Positions 18,418-28,072 of a stretch of DNA of 64,000 bases are shown piece after piece. Numbering within the stretch: position 1 is the stretch's first letter; each line of letters begins with the position of its first letter. The notes beneath the pieces are model-generated. The model was not told the DNA's origin. It searched no databases and was given only the letters and a program-made list of their open reading frames with translations. A program made the position numbers and the translations under genes. Source of the DNA: Cohnella lupini (lineage in GTDB: Bacteria > Bacillota > Bacilli > Paenibacillales > Paenibacillaceae). The stretch spans positions 248,001 through 312,000 of the forward strand of contig NZ_QRDY01000002.1 in NCBI RefSeq assembly GCF_003386205.1, read 5' to 3'.

Positions 18418-20475
18418 TTATACTTCTCTATTATACCCTTCCCGGATCCAGACCAACATCTCGCCCGGTTGGCGATTGCCCCAGAGCGTATAAGGCACGG
18501 CGCGAAGAGGCTGCTTCTCGAGCCGCGGTCGCGCGGTCCCATAGAGATCGTCGGCTTGGCTTTCCGGCGCAGTGACGCGCCAACCTTCCGTCTCCAAGCA
18601 AACGACGCCGTCGCGCCAGTCGTCATGAACGGCACGAAGCACGGCATCGGCAGGCAGCGAGAGCGATGCCAGAGGCGCAACGTTATCCGTCTCTTCGAAG
18701 CAATAGACGAGCGGACCGCGTTGCAGGGAAACTCGGCCTGCGCTTGCGCGTAAGTTCGGATGCGCATAGATCCGCTGCGGCTCCATGTTTAATTCAATGG
18801 CGAGGACGTCGCCTTCTCGCCAATCGCGGCTTAGATAAGCGTAACCGTCCCGAATCTCGGGAGTTACGGGCTCGCCGTTCAAGGAAAAGGAAGTCTGCTT
18901 CGACCAAGACGGTACGCGCGCCGCAAGCGTAAACGCCCCGCTGCCATCTGCCTCCGCAATCGTAAGGTTGGCCTTGCCCTTCCATGGCAATTCGCTGTCC
19001 AGTCGAACGCGAACCTTACGTCCGGCCAATTGCAGCTTCGCTTCGCTGCCAATGTAGAGATGAGCGTACAAAGTATCCGCGCCGGAGGTGTAGACGTACT
19101 GTCCGAGCGAGGAGAGCAGCCTTGCGACGTTGGGCGGGCAGCAGGCGCAACCGTACCATTTTTGCCGGACGGCTTTCACGTGGCGTTTGCCCGGATTGCC
19201 TTCGCTTGCGGCGGGCCACACCTCCATCGGGTTAACGTAGAAGTAATGCTTCCCGTCTCCCGCGATTCCCGCCGTGACCGTGTTGTACAGCGCGCGTTCC
19301 ATGACGTCCCCGTACTCGCCCTTGACCTCGGCTTGCAGCATCCGGCGTGCAAAGAAAATTAAACCTATTGATGCGCAGGTCTCGGAGTAGTTCGTGTCGT
19401 TCGGCAGGTCGTAATCGAACGTAAACGCTTCCCCATGGTGAGTCGAGCCTATGCTCCCGGTTACGTACATCTGCTTGTTGACCATATTGCGCCATAGGCG
19501 CCTACATGCGGATAACAATTCCCGATCTCCCTTATGCAGAGCCAGATCGGCCATGGCGGTGTACATGTAGACCGCTCTAACCGCGTGCCCCGTTGCGACT
19601 TCTTGCTCGCGCACGGGCTTATGCGCCTGTAGATATTCCAAGGCCGGAGGATCTTTCTGGACCACGCCGGGCGCCCAGTGCGTCGTACGGCCGCGCTTTT
19701 CCCATTCCTCATGCAAGAAGCTCGGATTCCGGCCGCGCTCGTCGATCAAGAAGCCGGCGAGATTCAAGTATTTCTCTTCGCCCGTTACCTCGTACAATTT
19801 CACCAGCGCAAGCTCGATTTCCTGATGACCGTCGTATCCGCGTATCTTCCCCGGTTCGATTCCGAATCGATCGTCGATATGGTCGGCTAATTTCCTCGCG
19901 ACGTCAAGTAGTTTAGTCTTGCCGGTACCTCTATAATAAGCGACGGCAGCTTCAATGAGATGGCCCGCCGTGTACATCTCATGGCAATCCGTCAGATTCG
20001 TCCAACGCTTGTTCGGCTCGGCTATCGCGAAGTACGTATTCAAATAACCGTCTTCATGCTGGGCGGAGGCGAGCAGATCGATGGCCTCGTCCGCGACGCG
20101 CTCCAGATCCGGATCGGGCGTGGTGCCTAGCGAGTATCCGACGGCTTCCAGCCATTTGTGCAAATCCGTATCCTGAAAAACAAAGCCTCCGAATTCACCT
20201 TCTTCCAGTCCTGCCGCGATGCGGAAGTTGCGGATGGCGTAACTGGGTTCTGCATCGGGAACCCTATCGTTAAGGGCTTCCCATTGATAGGGAATGACCG
20301 TATTCTTAATCAGATTTACGTATGAAGACCAATATTCGTCTTGAATGCTCACCGCTCTCTGATCGAGGGGGAGAGGATGGTGGTGTTGACGTGGATGAAA
20401 CTTCCGGTCGGTCATGACCGCACGCTCCGTTCGAGGTGGAATGTCTTGCAGATTCATCATAAGGGAAGAAGACAT
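18418..20475 (-). CDS. GH127-family beta-L-arabinofuranosidase (DUF1680)
   Basis: This 685-residue protein without a signal peptide matches the GH127 family (HypBA1-like) over its length. The zinc/thiolate catalytic site is visible: E365 and C367 in YSETCAS, and C445/C446 in CACCPPN. In HypBA1 the equivalent residues are E338, C340, C417 and C418, with the second Cys pair supplying the nucleophile. The spacing here is nearly the same. It would release beta-linked L-arabinofuranose in the cytoplasm. The start at 20475 has a poor ribosome site; ATG at 20418 with GGAG upstream is an alternative. It is divergent from the AraC gene at 20543. GH146 is a possible alternative family. Confidence 0.9.
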   Translation of the reverse strand: MSSSLMMNLQDIPPRTERAVMTDRKFHPRQHHHPLPLDQRAVSIQDEYWSSYVNLIKNTVIPYQWEALNDRVPDAEPSYAIRNFRIAAGLEEGEFGGFVFQDTDLHKWLEAVGYSLGTTPDPDLERVADEAIDLLASAQHEDGYLNTYFAIAEPNKRWTNLTDCHEMYTAGHLIEAAVAYYRGTGKTKLLDVARKLADHIDDRFGIEPGKIRGYDGHQEIELALVKLYEVTGEEKYLNLAGFLIDERGRNPSFLHEEWEKRGRTTHWAPGVVQKDPPALEYLQAHKPVREQEVATGHAVRAVYMYTAMADLALHKGDRELLSACRRLWRNMVNKQMYVTGSIGSTHHGEAFTFDYDLPNDTNYSETCASIGLIFFARRMLQAEVKGEYGDVMERALYNTVTAGIAGDGKHYFYVNPMEVWPAASEGNPGKRHVKAVRQKWYGCACCPPNVARLLSSLGQYVYTSGADTLYAHLYIGSEAKLQLAGRKVRVRLDSELPWKGKANLTIAEADGSGAFTLAARVPSWSKQTSFSLNGEPVTPEIRDGYAYLSRDWREGDVLAIELNMEPQRIYAHPNLRASAGRVSLQRGPLVYCFEETDNVAPLASLSLPADAVLRAVHDDWRDGVVCLETEGWRVTAPESQADDLYGTARPRLEKQPLRAVPYTLWGNRQPGEMLVWIREGYNREV

Positions 20476-20542
20476 AGCCTGTCGGTAGGCGATCCGGTAT
20501 AATAAGTGTCAAAAACTGACTTCATATAAAAGGAATTCCGCA

Positions 20543-21373
20543 ATGAAGGAGATGTTGCCGGTGCTGTCTCTTTATCTGCAAGAGCCCCATCGTCTTCAGA
20601 TGGGCGGTCAGTTCCTATCCGACGAGACTTGGTCTCATATGGATCGGACGATCATGGATTACGAGCTGATCATCGGCGTTTCCGGAGTCGTCTTCTTGGA
20701 GGTCGACGGTCGGATGTACGAGATCAAAGCCGGAGACATTCTATTCCTGATGCCCGGAGAGCGGCATAGGGGTTACAGGCTTTCTTCGCCAGGCGTATCT
20801 TTCTATTGGTTTCATTTTCTAGTACCGGACGCGCCGGACAGTGAACCGGACAGTCGAATTCCCCGGTATGCGGGATGTCCCAATCCGAACCGCGTGCATA
20901 TCTTGGCGCGGCAGTTGCTCCATGCGGCCAACGGGGGTTATCGCATTTCACGGGCGGGGGATTACTTTCTGACCTGTTTGTTGATCGAGTTGGCCGAACA
21001 GCTCCAGGATTCGAGCGGTCTGGAAACGATGGATCCCCAACTGCCCGAGTTGCTGGAATGGACGCGCCTTCACGCGCTTGATAGGGACATCACCGTGGAA
21101 CGAATCGCGGTTCATATGGGGTACAACAAAGATTATCTCTCGCGCATGTTCAAAAGGAGATTCGGATCGGGGCTCCTGAATTATATTCATCTCATCAAGC
21201 TGGAGGCGGCCAAGGAGATTCTCGCGGGCACGAAGCTGCATGTCAAGGAGGTAGCCGCACGGGTCGGCATCGATGACGATAAGCAGTTCGCCAAGTGGTT
21301 CAAGCGATTGGCCGGCGTAACGCCGACCGCTTATCGTCGGGCTTTCGCTAGAACTCGGCTTAATAATACCTAA
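20543..21373 (+). CDS. AraC-family regulator, likely controlling the GH127 gene
   Basis: This 276-residue regulator has an N-terminal AraC_binding cupin (VFLEVDGRMYEIKAGDIL, then MPGERHRGY) and a C-terminal double helix-turn-helix (ITVERIAVHMGYNKDYLSRMFK and VKEVAARVGIDDDKQFAKWFK). AAAAGGAATT precedes the ATG. It is divergent from the GH127 gene with 67 bp between them, so it probably binds there. A TATAAT element at 20498-20503 may serve this gene. The likely ligand class is L-arabinose or an arabino-oligosaccharide, from gene context only. Confidence 0.9.
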   Translation: MKEMLPVLSLYLQEPHRLQMGGQFLSDETWSHMDRTIMDYELIIGVSGVVFLEVDGRMYEIKAGDILFLMPGERHRGYRLSSPGVSFYWFHFLVPDAPDSEPDSRIPRYAGCPNPNRVHILARQLLHAANGGYRISRAGDYFLTCLLIELAEQLQDSSGLETMDPQLPELLEWTRLHALDRDITVERIAVHMGYNKDYLSRMFKRRFGSGLLNYIHLIKLEAAKEILAGTKLHVKEVAARVGIDDDKQFAKWFKRLAGVTPTAYRRAFARTRLNNT

Positions 21374-21427
21374 ATGTAGGGGGAAATCGGGTTTAGATTT
21401 CTCCACCAATCTTAGATATTTATTCCG

Positions 21428-21443
21428 TTATAAGCGCTTACAA
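21428..21443 (+). promoter_or_regulatory. cre-like CcpA site upstream of the second kinase-regulator pair
   Basis: TTATAAGCGCTTACAA matches WTGNNARCGNWWWCAW at 15 of 16 positions (A instead of G at position 3). It lies 85 bp before the sensor kinase start. Confidence 0.65.
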
Positions 21444-21455
21444 TATTTGTCGATA

Positions 21456-21476
21456 CCTTCTATTATGAATAGAAGG
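21456..21476. promoter_or_regulatory. Perfect 9-bp inverted repeat in the kinase promoter region
   Basis: CCTTCTATT and AATAGAAGG flank ATG, directly downstream of the cre-like site and 52 bp before the kinase gene. It may be a dimeric operator. No T-run follows, so termination is unlikely. Confidence 0.4.
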
Positions 21477-21527
21477 ATAGTTAATACGATTGAAGAATTG
21501 CGCAAGCCAGAGTACGGGGGTTAAGTC

Positions 21528-23315
21528 ATGGGAAGACCGATCTTAAAGGGCTTCAGTTTCCGTAACAAATTAATCGTTTCCTTCCTGCTCGTCAGCTTAT
21601 TGCCGGTCCTCATGGTTCAGATGATTTCCTACTATGTCTCGGCAGGGGCAATGGAGAAGAAAATCGATAATCTCGTGCAAGCGAATCTCCTGCAAACGTC
21701 CAAAAACTTGGATACCTCCTTGAATGCCTACGCGGATATTTTATTCCAGATCTTCACGGACGACGACGTGATGGAATTGACGAAAGAAATCAATAATCCC
21801 CGCACGGAAAGCCCAGAATTAAGCCGCCGGAAACTGATCAACATTCTCTCCAGTTACTCGTATGCCAAAGAAGGGATTCGCAGCGTCGCCATTTTTACAA
21901 GCAACGGAACTTTGATTTGCTACGATCAGCAAACGGGAACGCCGTATGAGAACCTATGGTCGGGCGTTAGCGACTTGACAAGCTTGTCCGTCTACCAAGA
22001 AGCAATGGCCCATAAGAGCGGAGACCTCATTACGCCACCGGCCCAAATCGATTCGATCTACAGCAAAGGGCAATACGGGTTCCATATCGCAAGGAAATTG
22101 AGCGATCTGAACGGGGCAAGCCTGGAAGGAATCGGGGTTGCCGTCATTACCGTGTACGAATCCGTTCTGGCCGATGCCATTAATCTAGCCGCTTCCGATC
22201 CTGCGGGAACGGACCGCTTGGATAATCGGAATTTTCTTACCGATAACGAAGACAGGATCGTATCGTCTCCGGATAATGGACAAATGGGTATGAACATTAG
22301 CGACGTCACTGGAAAATCCACGATAAGCAATACCTTTTATAACGAAAGAAGCGGACTTACGATCAACAACCTCATCGATCAGAATGAATTGTTCAAAGAG
22401 ATGTATTCTATGCAACGGCTTAGCTTATACGCCGGAATTGCCGCGTTAGTGCTGTCGGGTATTCTTATTTATTATTTCTCGGGAAGCTTAACCCGTTCGA
22501 TCCGAACGGTCGTTAGGGCGATGAAGGTCGCGCAGCAAGGCATCTTGAACGTTAAGGTAGATAGCGAAACGCGCGATGAAATATCCGCGATCGCCTTCAG
22601 TTTCAATAAGATGATGAATACGGTGAACGAGTTGATGAACGAGACGAAGATGGCGGTAGAGAAGCGGAAGGAAGCGGAGATACGGGCGCTCGAAGCCCAA
22701 ATCAACCCGCATTTTCTGTACAATACGTTGGATTCGATCAATTGGTTAGCCATCGAGAAAGACGAACATCAAATCAGCCAAATGCTGAAAGGGTTGGCCC
22801 AGATTCTCCGTTATAGCGTTAAAGACAGCAATAAGTGGGTCGCTTTACAAGAAGAATTGGAATGGATGAATTCTTATATTTATTTGCAGCAACACCGTTT
22901 CCGTTCTTCATTCAGATTCGAGGTCGAACTTGATGAACGCGCGCTCGGCTACCGGGTGCATAAGCTTCTCTTCCAGCCGTTTATCGAGAACTCGATCATT
23001 CATGGATTTGCAGGCAGAAAGCAAGGGGGCATCCTTCGCATTAGCGTGATCGTACTGGACGAGCGGTTTTTCGAGGTGAGGATCGAGGATAACGGTACCG
23101 GCATGACGGAGGAGAAGCTCGCCGAGATTCTTTCGGAGCGGCAAAAGCATGAGAACTCGCTCACCGGTGGGGGGCTTGGCATTAGAAACGTATTCGATAG
23201 AGTGCATATGTATTACGGGCCGAAGGCTAACTGGGAATTGGAAAGCATTCTTGGAGAAGGTACGTCTATTCGAATCGTATTGCCCATTCAAGGGGAAGGA
23301 GAGGTTGCTTCATGA
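21528..23315 (+). CDS. Sensor histidine kinase, YesM type
   Basis: This 595-residue membrane kinase has membrane segment 1 near residues 14-36, an extracellular dCache-like sensor to about residue 300, segment 2 (LYAGIAALVLSGILIYYF), a HAMP domain, and H395 in QINPHFLYN. The ATPase domain shows ENSIIHGF, DNGTGM and GGLGIRNVF. The stop overlaps the response regulator start by 4 bp, indicating coupled synthesis of the pair. The three transport genes that follow the pair are the likely target. A cre-like site and an inverted repeat lie upstream. Confidence 0.93.
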   Translation: MGRPILKGFSFRNKLIVSFLLVSLLPVLMVQMISYYVSAGAMEKKIDNLVQANLLQTSKNLDTSLNAYADILFQIFTDDDVMELTKEINNPRTESPELSRRKLINILSSYSYAKEGIRSVAIFTSNGTLICYDQQTGTPYENLWSGVSDLTSLSVYQEAMAHKSGDLITPPAQIDSIYSKGQYGFHIARKLSDLNGASLEGIGVAVITVYESVLADAINLAASDPAGTDRLDNRNFLTDNEDRIVSSPDNGQMGMNISDVTGKSTISNTFYNERSGLTINNLIDQNELFKEMYSMQRLSLYAGIAALVLSGILIYYFSGSLTRSIRTVVRAMKVAQQGILNVKVDSETRDEISAIAFSFNKMMNTVNELMNETKMAVEKRKEAEIRALEAQINPHFLYNTLDSINWLAIEKDEHQISQMLKGLAQILRYSVKDSNKWVALQEELEWMNSYIYLQQHRFRSSFRFEVELDERALGYRVHKLLFQPFIENSIIHGFAGRKQGGILRISVIVLDERFFEVRIEDNGTGMTEEKLAEILSERQKHENSLTGGGLGIRNVFDRVHMYYGPKANWELESILGEGTSIRIVLPIQGEGEVAS

Positions 23316-24856
23316 GAATAGTCGTAGTGGAGGATGAAGATAACACGAGGGATGGCATCGTCCGACTAATCGGACGAATAAACTCCGCCTACCAAGTCGT
23401 AGGCGAAGCGGATAACGGGGCAGACGGTCTGGCGCTTATCGAGTCGGTCCACCCGGATTTGGTCATAGCGGATATTAAGATGCCAAGAATGACCGGTATT
23501 GAGATGCTAGAGAAGTCGAAGGCGCAGGGGCAAGCGCACAAAACGATTATTTTAACGGGGTTCTCCGAGTTCGAATATGCGAAGAAAGCGATTCGGATGA
23601 GCGTGAGCGATTACTTGGAAAAGCCGATTACGGCAGATGACCTCCGGGAAACGTTGAAGAAAATCGAAATCGAACTTGCCTATCAGCAGCTGTCAGGGAT
23701 GCCCGAGATCGGATTCGAGGATGCAACGGAGCAGTTACTCGTTCGGTCGGCAACGGAGCCGGACGCGGATCATCGATCGATCGCGCAATACATGCAACGT
23801 CAACTGGGCTTTACCGCTGACGCGTGCCCGTTGCTGCTAATGGTTTGTTATCTAGGTGAAGAGTTTACGGCGAACCGGGAGGCTACTAAGGCAAGCCTTT
23901 CCCGGCTTTTGGAGCCGATAAGTCGGTATGCCGCGTTCGAGCTTCCCAAGGAGAGAACCGTCGTTGCGGTCGCGCAAGCTAAGGAAGAGTCCTTCGCATG
24001 GCCGAATCATATGAACCTGTCCGTCTTGCCCGAGATCCGTGGCGTCGATCGGCATCCTGTCGTTTGCATCGGAGAAATAGCAGACCTCGCGACTTTGCAT
24101 CGAGATATAAAGGGACTTATGAAACTAGTTAAATGGTCGATTTCTCTCGGGGACGACAGAACCATCGATGAACAGACCGTCGAAGCCGTCATAAAGAAGA
24201 CTTTGCCCTATCCGACGATTCTGGAGAATAAGTCCGCGCTTGCGATATCCGCATCGAACGGGGGCGAAGTTCTCGAATGCTTCAAGAAATGGACTATGGA
24301 ATTCATGGGAGAGCACTACGAGCCCTTGCAAACGATCGAAGCCTGCATTCGGTTCGTGTCGTATATGTTACGAATTATCGGAGATCTTCATGGCTTCGAG
24401 CTCTCCTATCAAAGTCAGAGCGAATGGCTGCAGAAAATTCGGAACGTATCCACGCGACGGGAATTAATCGGGATTATGGATGAGATCGGGAGCCGGTTTG
24501 CGTCCATCGGCGTTTCTTCGGAAGTTCCCGCTTATAGTCTGACTATCCAGAAGGCGGTTCGGATGGTTCACGAGCGATACCAGGACGGAATTAACTTGGA
24601 CGAGATCGCAAGCTCGTTACATATTACTCCCGAGTATTTGAGTACCCAATTCAACAAAGAAGTAGGAAAATCGTTCTCGGTCTATATCAAGGAAATACGA
24701 ATCAACAAAGCGAAAGAGCTGCTCTTGGGAGGAGAGTTCAGAGCTTTCGAAGTCGCCCGTAAGGTAGGCTATCCGGATCCGAAGTATTTCTCTCGCGTGT
24801 TCAAGGAAGTGACGGGGCTCTCGGCCGGTGATTTTCAGAAACTAAATCCGCTGTAA
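23312..24856 (+). CDS. Response regulator, YesN type
   Basis: This 514-residue regulator has a receiver domain at the N-terminus (EDED cluster, phospho-acceptor D54 in VIADIKMP, Lys in YLEKPIT). The long middle region has no recognised motif. The C-terminal AraC domain starts near residue 408 (INLDEIASSLHITPEYLSTQFN and AFEVARKVGYPDPKYFSRVFK). It overlaps the kinase gene by 4 bp and precedes the MalE-like gene by 115 bp. It is expected to activate the promoter at about 24905 when phosphorylated. Confidence 0.93.
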   Translation: MRIVVVEDEDNTRDGIVRLIGRINSAYQVVGEADNGADGLALIESVHPDLVIADIKMPRMTGIEMLEKSKAQGQAHKTIILTGFSEFEYAKKAIRMSVSDYLEKPITADDLRETLKKIEIELAYQQLSGMPEIGFEDATEQLLVRSATEPDADHRSIAQYMQRQLGFTADACPLLLMVCYLGEEFTANREATKASLSRLLEPISRYAAFELPKERTVVAVAQAKEESFAWPNHMNLSVLPEIRGVDRHPVVCIGEIADLATLHRDIKGLMKLVKWSISLGDDRTIDEQTVEAVIKKTLPYPTILENKSALAISASNGGEVLECFKKWTMEFMGEHYEPLQTIEACIRFVSYMLRIIGDLHGFELSYQSQSEWLQKIRNVSTRRELIGIMDEIGSRFASIGVSSEVPAYSLTIQKAVRMVHERYQDGINLDEIASSLHITPEYLSTQFNKEVGKSFSVYIKEIRINKAKELLLGGEFRAFEVARKVGYPDPKYFSRVFKEVTGLSAGDFQKLNPL

Positions 24857-24904
24857 GCGGTGTCAATCACCTTAGTTTTCTCCACTCTTATTATCGATTT
24901 CAAA

Positions 24905-24933
24905 TTTTCAAAGCGCTTTCAAGATCCTACACT
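24905..24933 (+). promoter_or_regulatory. Probable SigA promoter overlapped by a cre-like site
   Basis: A weak -35 (TTTTCA, 24905-24910) and -10 (TACACT, 24928-24933) are 17 bp apart, upstream of the MalE-like gene. The weak -35 fits dependence on the response regulator. Confidence 0.45.
24907..24922 (+). promoter_or_regulatory. cre-like CcpA site before the MalE-like gene
   Basis: TTCAAAGCGCTTTCAA matches WTGNNARCGNWWWCAW at 15 of 16 positions and contains the palindrome AAAGCGCTTT. It overlaps the proposed promoter 50 bp before the GTG start, so bound CcpA would block transcription. Confidence 0.65.
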
Positions 24934-24971
24934 TAAGTCGTACCTACCAACACCTTCAAGGGGGCACTACC

Positions 24972-26261
24972 GTGAAAAAGTCTGCGCTGTGGGCAATGGT
25001 CATGTTTTTAATCGTGGTAACCGTTTTAGTCGGATGCGGTTCCAACGACTCGAACGATCAAGCATCGATTGCACCTTCGAAGGATGCGACAGCTTCCGAA
25101 GCTACGGATTCGGGCGATAACCAAGAGAAGAAGAAGCTGACGTTATGGTTTTATTTCGAGGGAAAGGAACGGTTCGACAAAATCAAAGTACTGACTGACG
25201 GCTACACGAAGCTGAATCCGAATATCGAAATCGAGCCCGTATACATTCCGTTCGCCGATTTCAAAAAACGTCTTTCCGTAGGTCTCGCGGCAGAAGATCT
25301 TCCGGATCTCGTCATCATCGACAACCCGGACCATGCCGCTTACGCCGCGATGGGATTGTTCGCGGACATTACGGCTAAAATCCAAGACTGGCCGGACAAA
25401 GACCAATTTTTCGAAGGACCTTGGAAATCCGCTTCCTATGACGGCAAACAATACGGCATCCCGCTTGGAAGCAACAACCTGGCCTTATTCTACAATGAGA
25501 AGATGTTAGCGGATGCTGGCGTTAATCCTCCGCAAACCTGGGAAGAATTGAAGGTCGCCGCGAAAAAACTCTCCCAAAACGGCGTCACGGGAATCGGTAT
25601 AAGCGCACCCGCGAACGAAGAAGGAACGTTCCAATTCCTTCCATGGCTATTATCTTCAGGCGCAACCTTCGATAACTTAGGCGGTCCCGAGGGAGCCAAA
25701 GCGTACGGTATACTCGCGGATCTGGTCAAAGACGGCTCGATGAGCAAGGAAGTCATTAACTGGACGCAATCGGACGTTATGAAGCAATTCGCGGCAGGGA
25801 AATTAGCGATGATGATTAATGGCCCTTGGCAGTTGCCCGAACTCTCGACCACCGTGCCCGATTTGAAATTCGGACTTTCCTTTGTTCCCAAGGATAAAGA
25901 GTACGCATCTGTGCTCGGAGGCGAGAATCTTGGGGTAGTCAATGGCAAGAACGTGGATGAAGCGGTCTCCTTCATCAAATACGTCGCCTCTCCGGAAGTG
26001 ATTAAACCATTCGCGGAAGGCTTCGGATACTTCCCTTCGCGCAAAGACGTGGCTGCCGACCCATACTGGACCGATAATGCGCAATTGAAAGTATTCGCGG
26101 AAAATATGAAGTACGCTCAACCGCGCGGTCCTCATCCGAAATGGCCCGAGATATCCAATGCCATTTCCGAAGGTCTTGCCAAAGCCTTGACCGGACAAAG
26201 CACTCCGGAGGATGCGGCCAAGGGAGCGCAAGAGAAAATAGACGCAACGCTAGGCAAATAA
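24972..26261 (+). CDS. Sugar-binding lipoprotein (MalE-like, SBP family 1)
   Basis: This 429-residue lipoprotein has lipobox VLVGC and a short Ser/Ala/Asp linker, then a MalE-type fold beginning KKLTLWFYFEG. Family-typical parts are DLPDLVIIDNP, YNEKMLADAGVNPPQTWEEL and AMMINGPWQL. Translation starts at GTG, with AAGGGGG eight bases upstream. It feeds the MalF/MalG-type permeases after it. A stable hairpin lies just downstream. Substrates of close relatives include maltose, xylo- and galacto-oligosaccharides; the choice here is unknown. Confidence 0.94.
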   Translation: MKKSALWAMVMFLIVVTVLVGCGSNDSNDQASIAPSKDATASEATDSGDNQEKKKLTLWFYFEGKERFDKIKVLTDGYTKLNPNIEIEPVYIPFADFKKRLSVGLAAEDLPDLVIIDNPDHAAYAAMGLFADITAKIQDWPDKDQFFEGPWKSASYDGKQYGIPLGSNNLALFYNEKMLADAGVNPPQTWEELKVAAKKLSQNGVTGIGISAPANEEGTFQFLPWLLSSGATFDNLGGPEGAKAYGILADLVKDGSMSKEVINWTQSDVMKQFAAGKLAMMINGPWQLPELSTTVPDLKFGLSFVPKDKEYASVLGGENLGVVNGKNVDEAVSFIKYVASPEVIKPFAEGFGYFPSRKDVAADPYWTDNAQLKVFAENMKYAQPRGPHPKWPEISNAISEGLAKALTGQSTPEDAAKGAQEKIDATLGK

Positions 26262-26284
26262 CGACTTCGGCGAATAAGAAGATT

Positions 26285-26313
26285 GGAGTGCATGTATCAC
26301 GAACATGCACTCC
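26285..26313 (+). terminator. Intercistronic hairpin after the MalE-like gene
   Basis: A perfect 11-bp stem with a 7-nt loop lies between the binding-protein and permease genes. Without a T-run it probably stabilises the upstream message, giving more binding protein than permease. Confidence 0.6.
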
Positions 26314-26341
26314 GATTGTATTCCAAGGGCGGTGACAGAAG

Positions 26342-27235
26342 ATGGCAAGATCGACGCAAAGATTAGCAGGATATTTATTCGTTTTACCGGCGCTTATTTA
26401 TATGTTGTTTTTCGTAGGTTATCCGATCTTCGATAATTTCCGGTTAAGCTTGTATGACGTTAACGTAATGAATGTATCGCAGGGGACTCAGCCTTTCGTG
26501 GGCATGGATAATTATAAGGAATTGTTCGGCGAGGGTATTCTCGGTACGGCTTTAATTAATACGTTAATCTACACGGTGGCATGCATTGTCCTTCAATTCG
26601 TTATCGGATTGGCATTCGCCATGTTTTTCGCGAAGCCGTTTCGAATGGCTCAGAGACTTAGAGGAATTGTTATGATTAGTTGGTTGCTTCCGGCTACGAT
26701 AACCGCGATGATGTTCAAATTCATGTTCAGCACGAACGGCGGGATCATTAACGAACTGTTGACTAAGTTTCATATTCCGGGGAGTCCCGTAGAATGGTTG
26801 GTTACGCCCGTCCCCGCTATGTTCGCTCTGGTTCTAGCAAACACATGGATCGGAATCCCGTTTAATATGATTTTGTTGACGACGGGTCTCACTACGATTC
26901 CGAAAGATATTTACGAGAGCGCGTCCATAGACGGTGCCGGAGCCTTTCAGAGATTTTTCCGGATCACGCTTCCCCTATTAAAACCGGCAATCTTATCGCT
27001 TCTGGTACTCGGTTTCATCTATACTTTTAAAGTGTTCGAACTCGTGCTCATCATGACTCACGGAGGGCCGGTAAACGCCACCCAGATGATGTCCACGTAT
27101 GCATATAAGCTGTCTTTCGACGAGTTCAACTTTAGCCTTGGAGCAGCGACATCGAATGTGATGTTCCTCGTGCTCTTCGTCGTCGGTTTCCTGTATTTGC
27201 GGTTGGTCCATAAGGAAGAGGTGAGCGGATCATGA
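26342..27235 (+). CDS. Sugar ABC permease, MalF/UgpA type
   Basis: This 297-residue membrane protein has six predicted segments, with the first (YLFVLPALIYMLFFVGYPIF) near residue 12. The EAA loop is YESASIDGAGAFQRFFRITLP. It lies 80 bp after the binding-protein gene, across a hairpin, and overlaps the next permease by 4 bp. It forms the channel together with the MalG-type partner. Confidence 0.94.
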   Translation: MARSTQRLAGYLFVLPALIYMLFFVGYPIFDNFRLSLYDVNVMNVSQGTQPFVGMDNYKELFGEGILGTALINTLIYTVACIVLQFVIGLAFAMFFAKPFRMAQRLRGIVMISWLLPATITAMMFKFMFSTNGGIINELLTKFHIPGSPVEWLVTPVPAMFALVLANTWIGIPFNMILLTTGLTTIPKDIYESASIDGAGAFQRFFRITLPLLKPAILSLLVLGFIYTFKVFELVLIMTHGGPVNATQMMSTYAYKLSFDEFNFSLGAATSNVMFLVLFVVGFLYLRLVHKEEVSGS

Positions 27236-28071
27236 AAATGAGAGTCCGTTCGTCTTGGTTGCTTCCGTTCGCCGGAGTGATCGTCGTCGCGCTATTCTTG
27301 TTTCCGGTTTATTGGCTAGTGGTTACGTCATTTAAGACGGAGGGAGAGATATTCCGGTCCCCTCCTACTTGGTTTCCGGAAACCTTGTATTTCAAAGCCT
27401 ATTCGGAGCAGCTCTCGAGTTCATCGTACGATATATTCGAGGGTTTCAGGAACAGCGCGATTATCGCTTTCGGGGCTCTTGCGATTTCGACGTTGCTAGC
27501 GATTCCGGCTTCCTATGGATTAGCCCGATTCAAATTTCCGGGCAGGCACGCTATCCTGCTTCTATTCTTAGTCACCCAGATGCTGCCGGCATCTTTGATT
27601 CTGACCCCGCTGTTTATCCAGCTTAAGAACTTGGGTCTGATCGGCCCGTCTTATTGGGGGACGATTCTGGCTAATGCGACGGCGGGGATTCCGTTCTCCG
27701 TGGTTACGTTGAGAACGTATTTCGCCTCGCTGCCGAAGGAATTAGAGGAATCGGCTAAGATAGACGGATGCGGCATACCGACTACGTTTCTTCGCATTAT
27801 GATTCCGATTGCGATTCCGGGGGTTGTCGTAGCCATGGTTTTCTCTTTTCTGTTCGCTTGGGGAGATCTTGTGTACGGGATGACTTTTATCGGTAAAGAG
27901 GACATGAGGCCCCTAACGGCCGGAATTTATAATTTCTTAGGTTTCCAAAGCACGTCTTGGAATAATACCATGGCTTTCGGAACGGTCAGCATTATCCCGG
28001 TCATTCTCATTTTCGTTTTTATCCAACGATATATCGTCAGCGGACTCACGAACGGCGCCGTTAAAGGTTGA
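27232..28071 (+). CDS. Sugar ABC permease, MalG type
   Basis: This 279-residue membrane protein has six predicted segments and the EAA loop EESAKIDGCGIPTTFLRIMIP; Cys replaces the usual Ala after Gly. It ends YIVSGLTNGAVKG, as is standard for the family. Its ATG overlaps the stop of the MalF-type gene. The stop codon touches the beta-propeller pseudogene, so an intact propeller gene was probably once the next member of this operon. Confidence 0.94.
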   Translation: MKMRVRSSWLLPFAGVIVVALFLFPVYWLVVTSFKTEGEIFRSPPTWFPETLYFKAYSEQLSSSSYDIFEGFRNSAIIAFGALAISTLLAIPASYGLARFKFPGRHAILLLFLVTQMLPASLILTPLFIQLKNLGLIGPSYWGTILANATAGIPFSVVTLRTYFASLPKELEESAKIDGCGIPTTFLRIMIPIAIPGVVVAMVFSFLFAWGDLVYGMTFIGKEDMRPLTAGIYNFLGFQSTSWNNTMAFGTVSIIPVILIFVFIQRYIVSGLTNGAVKG

Positions 28072-28072
28072 C

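Noticed and set aside
20498..20525. Divergent SigA promoter pair between GH127 and AraC genes
   Set aside because: TATAAT on the plus strand and TTGACA on the minus strand are present, but neither has a partner element at 16-18 bp.
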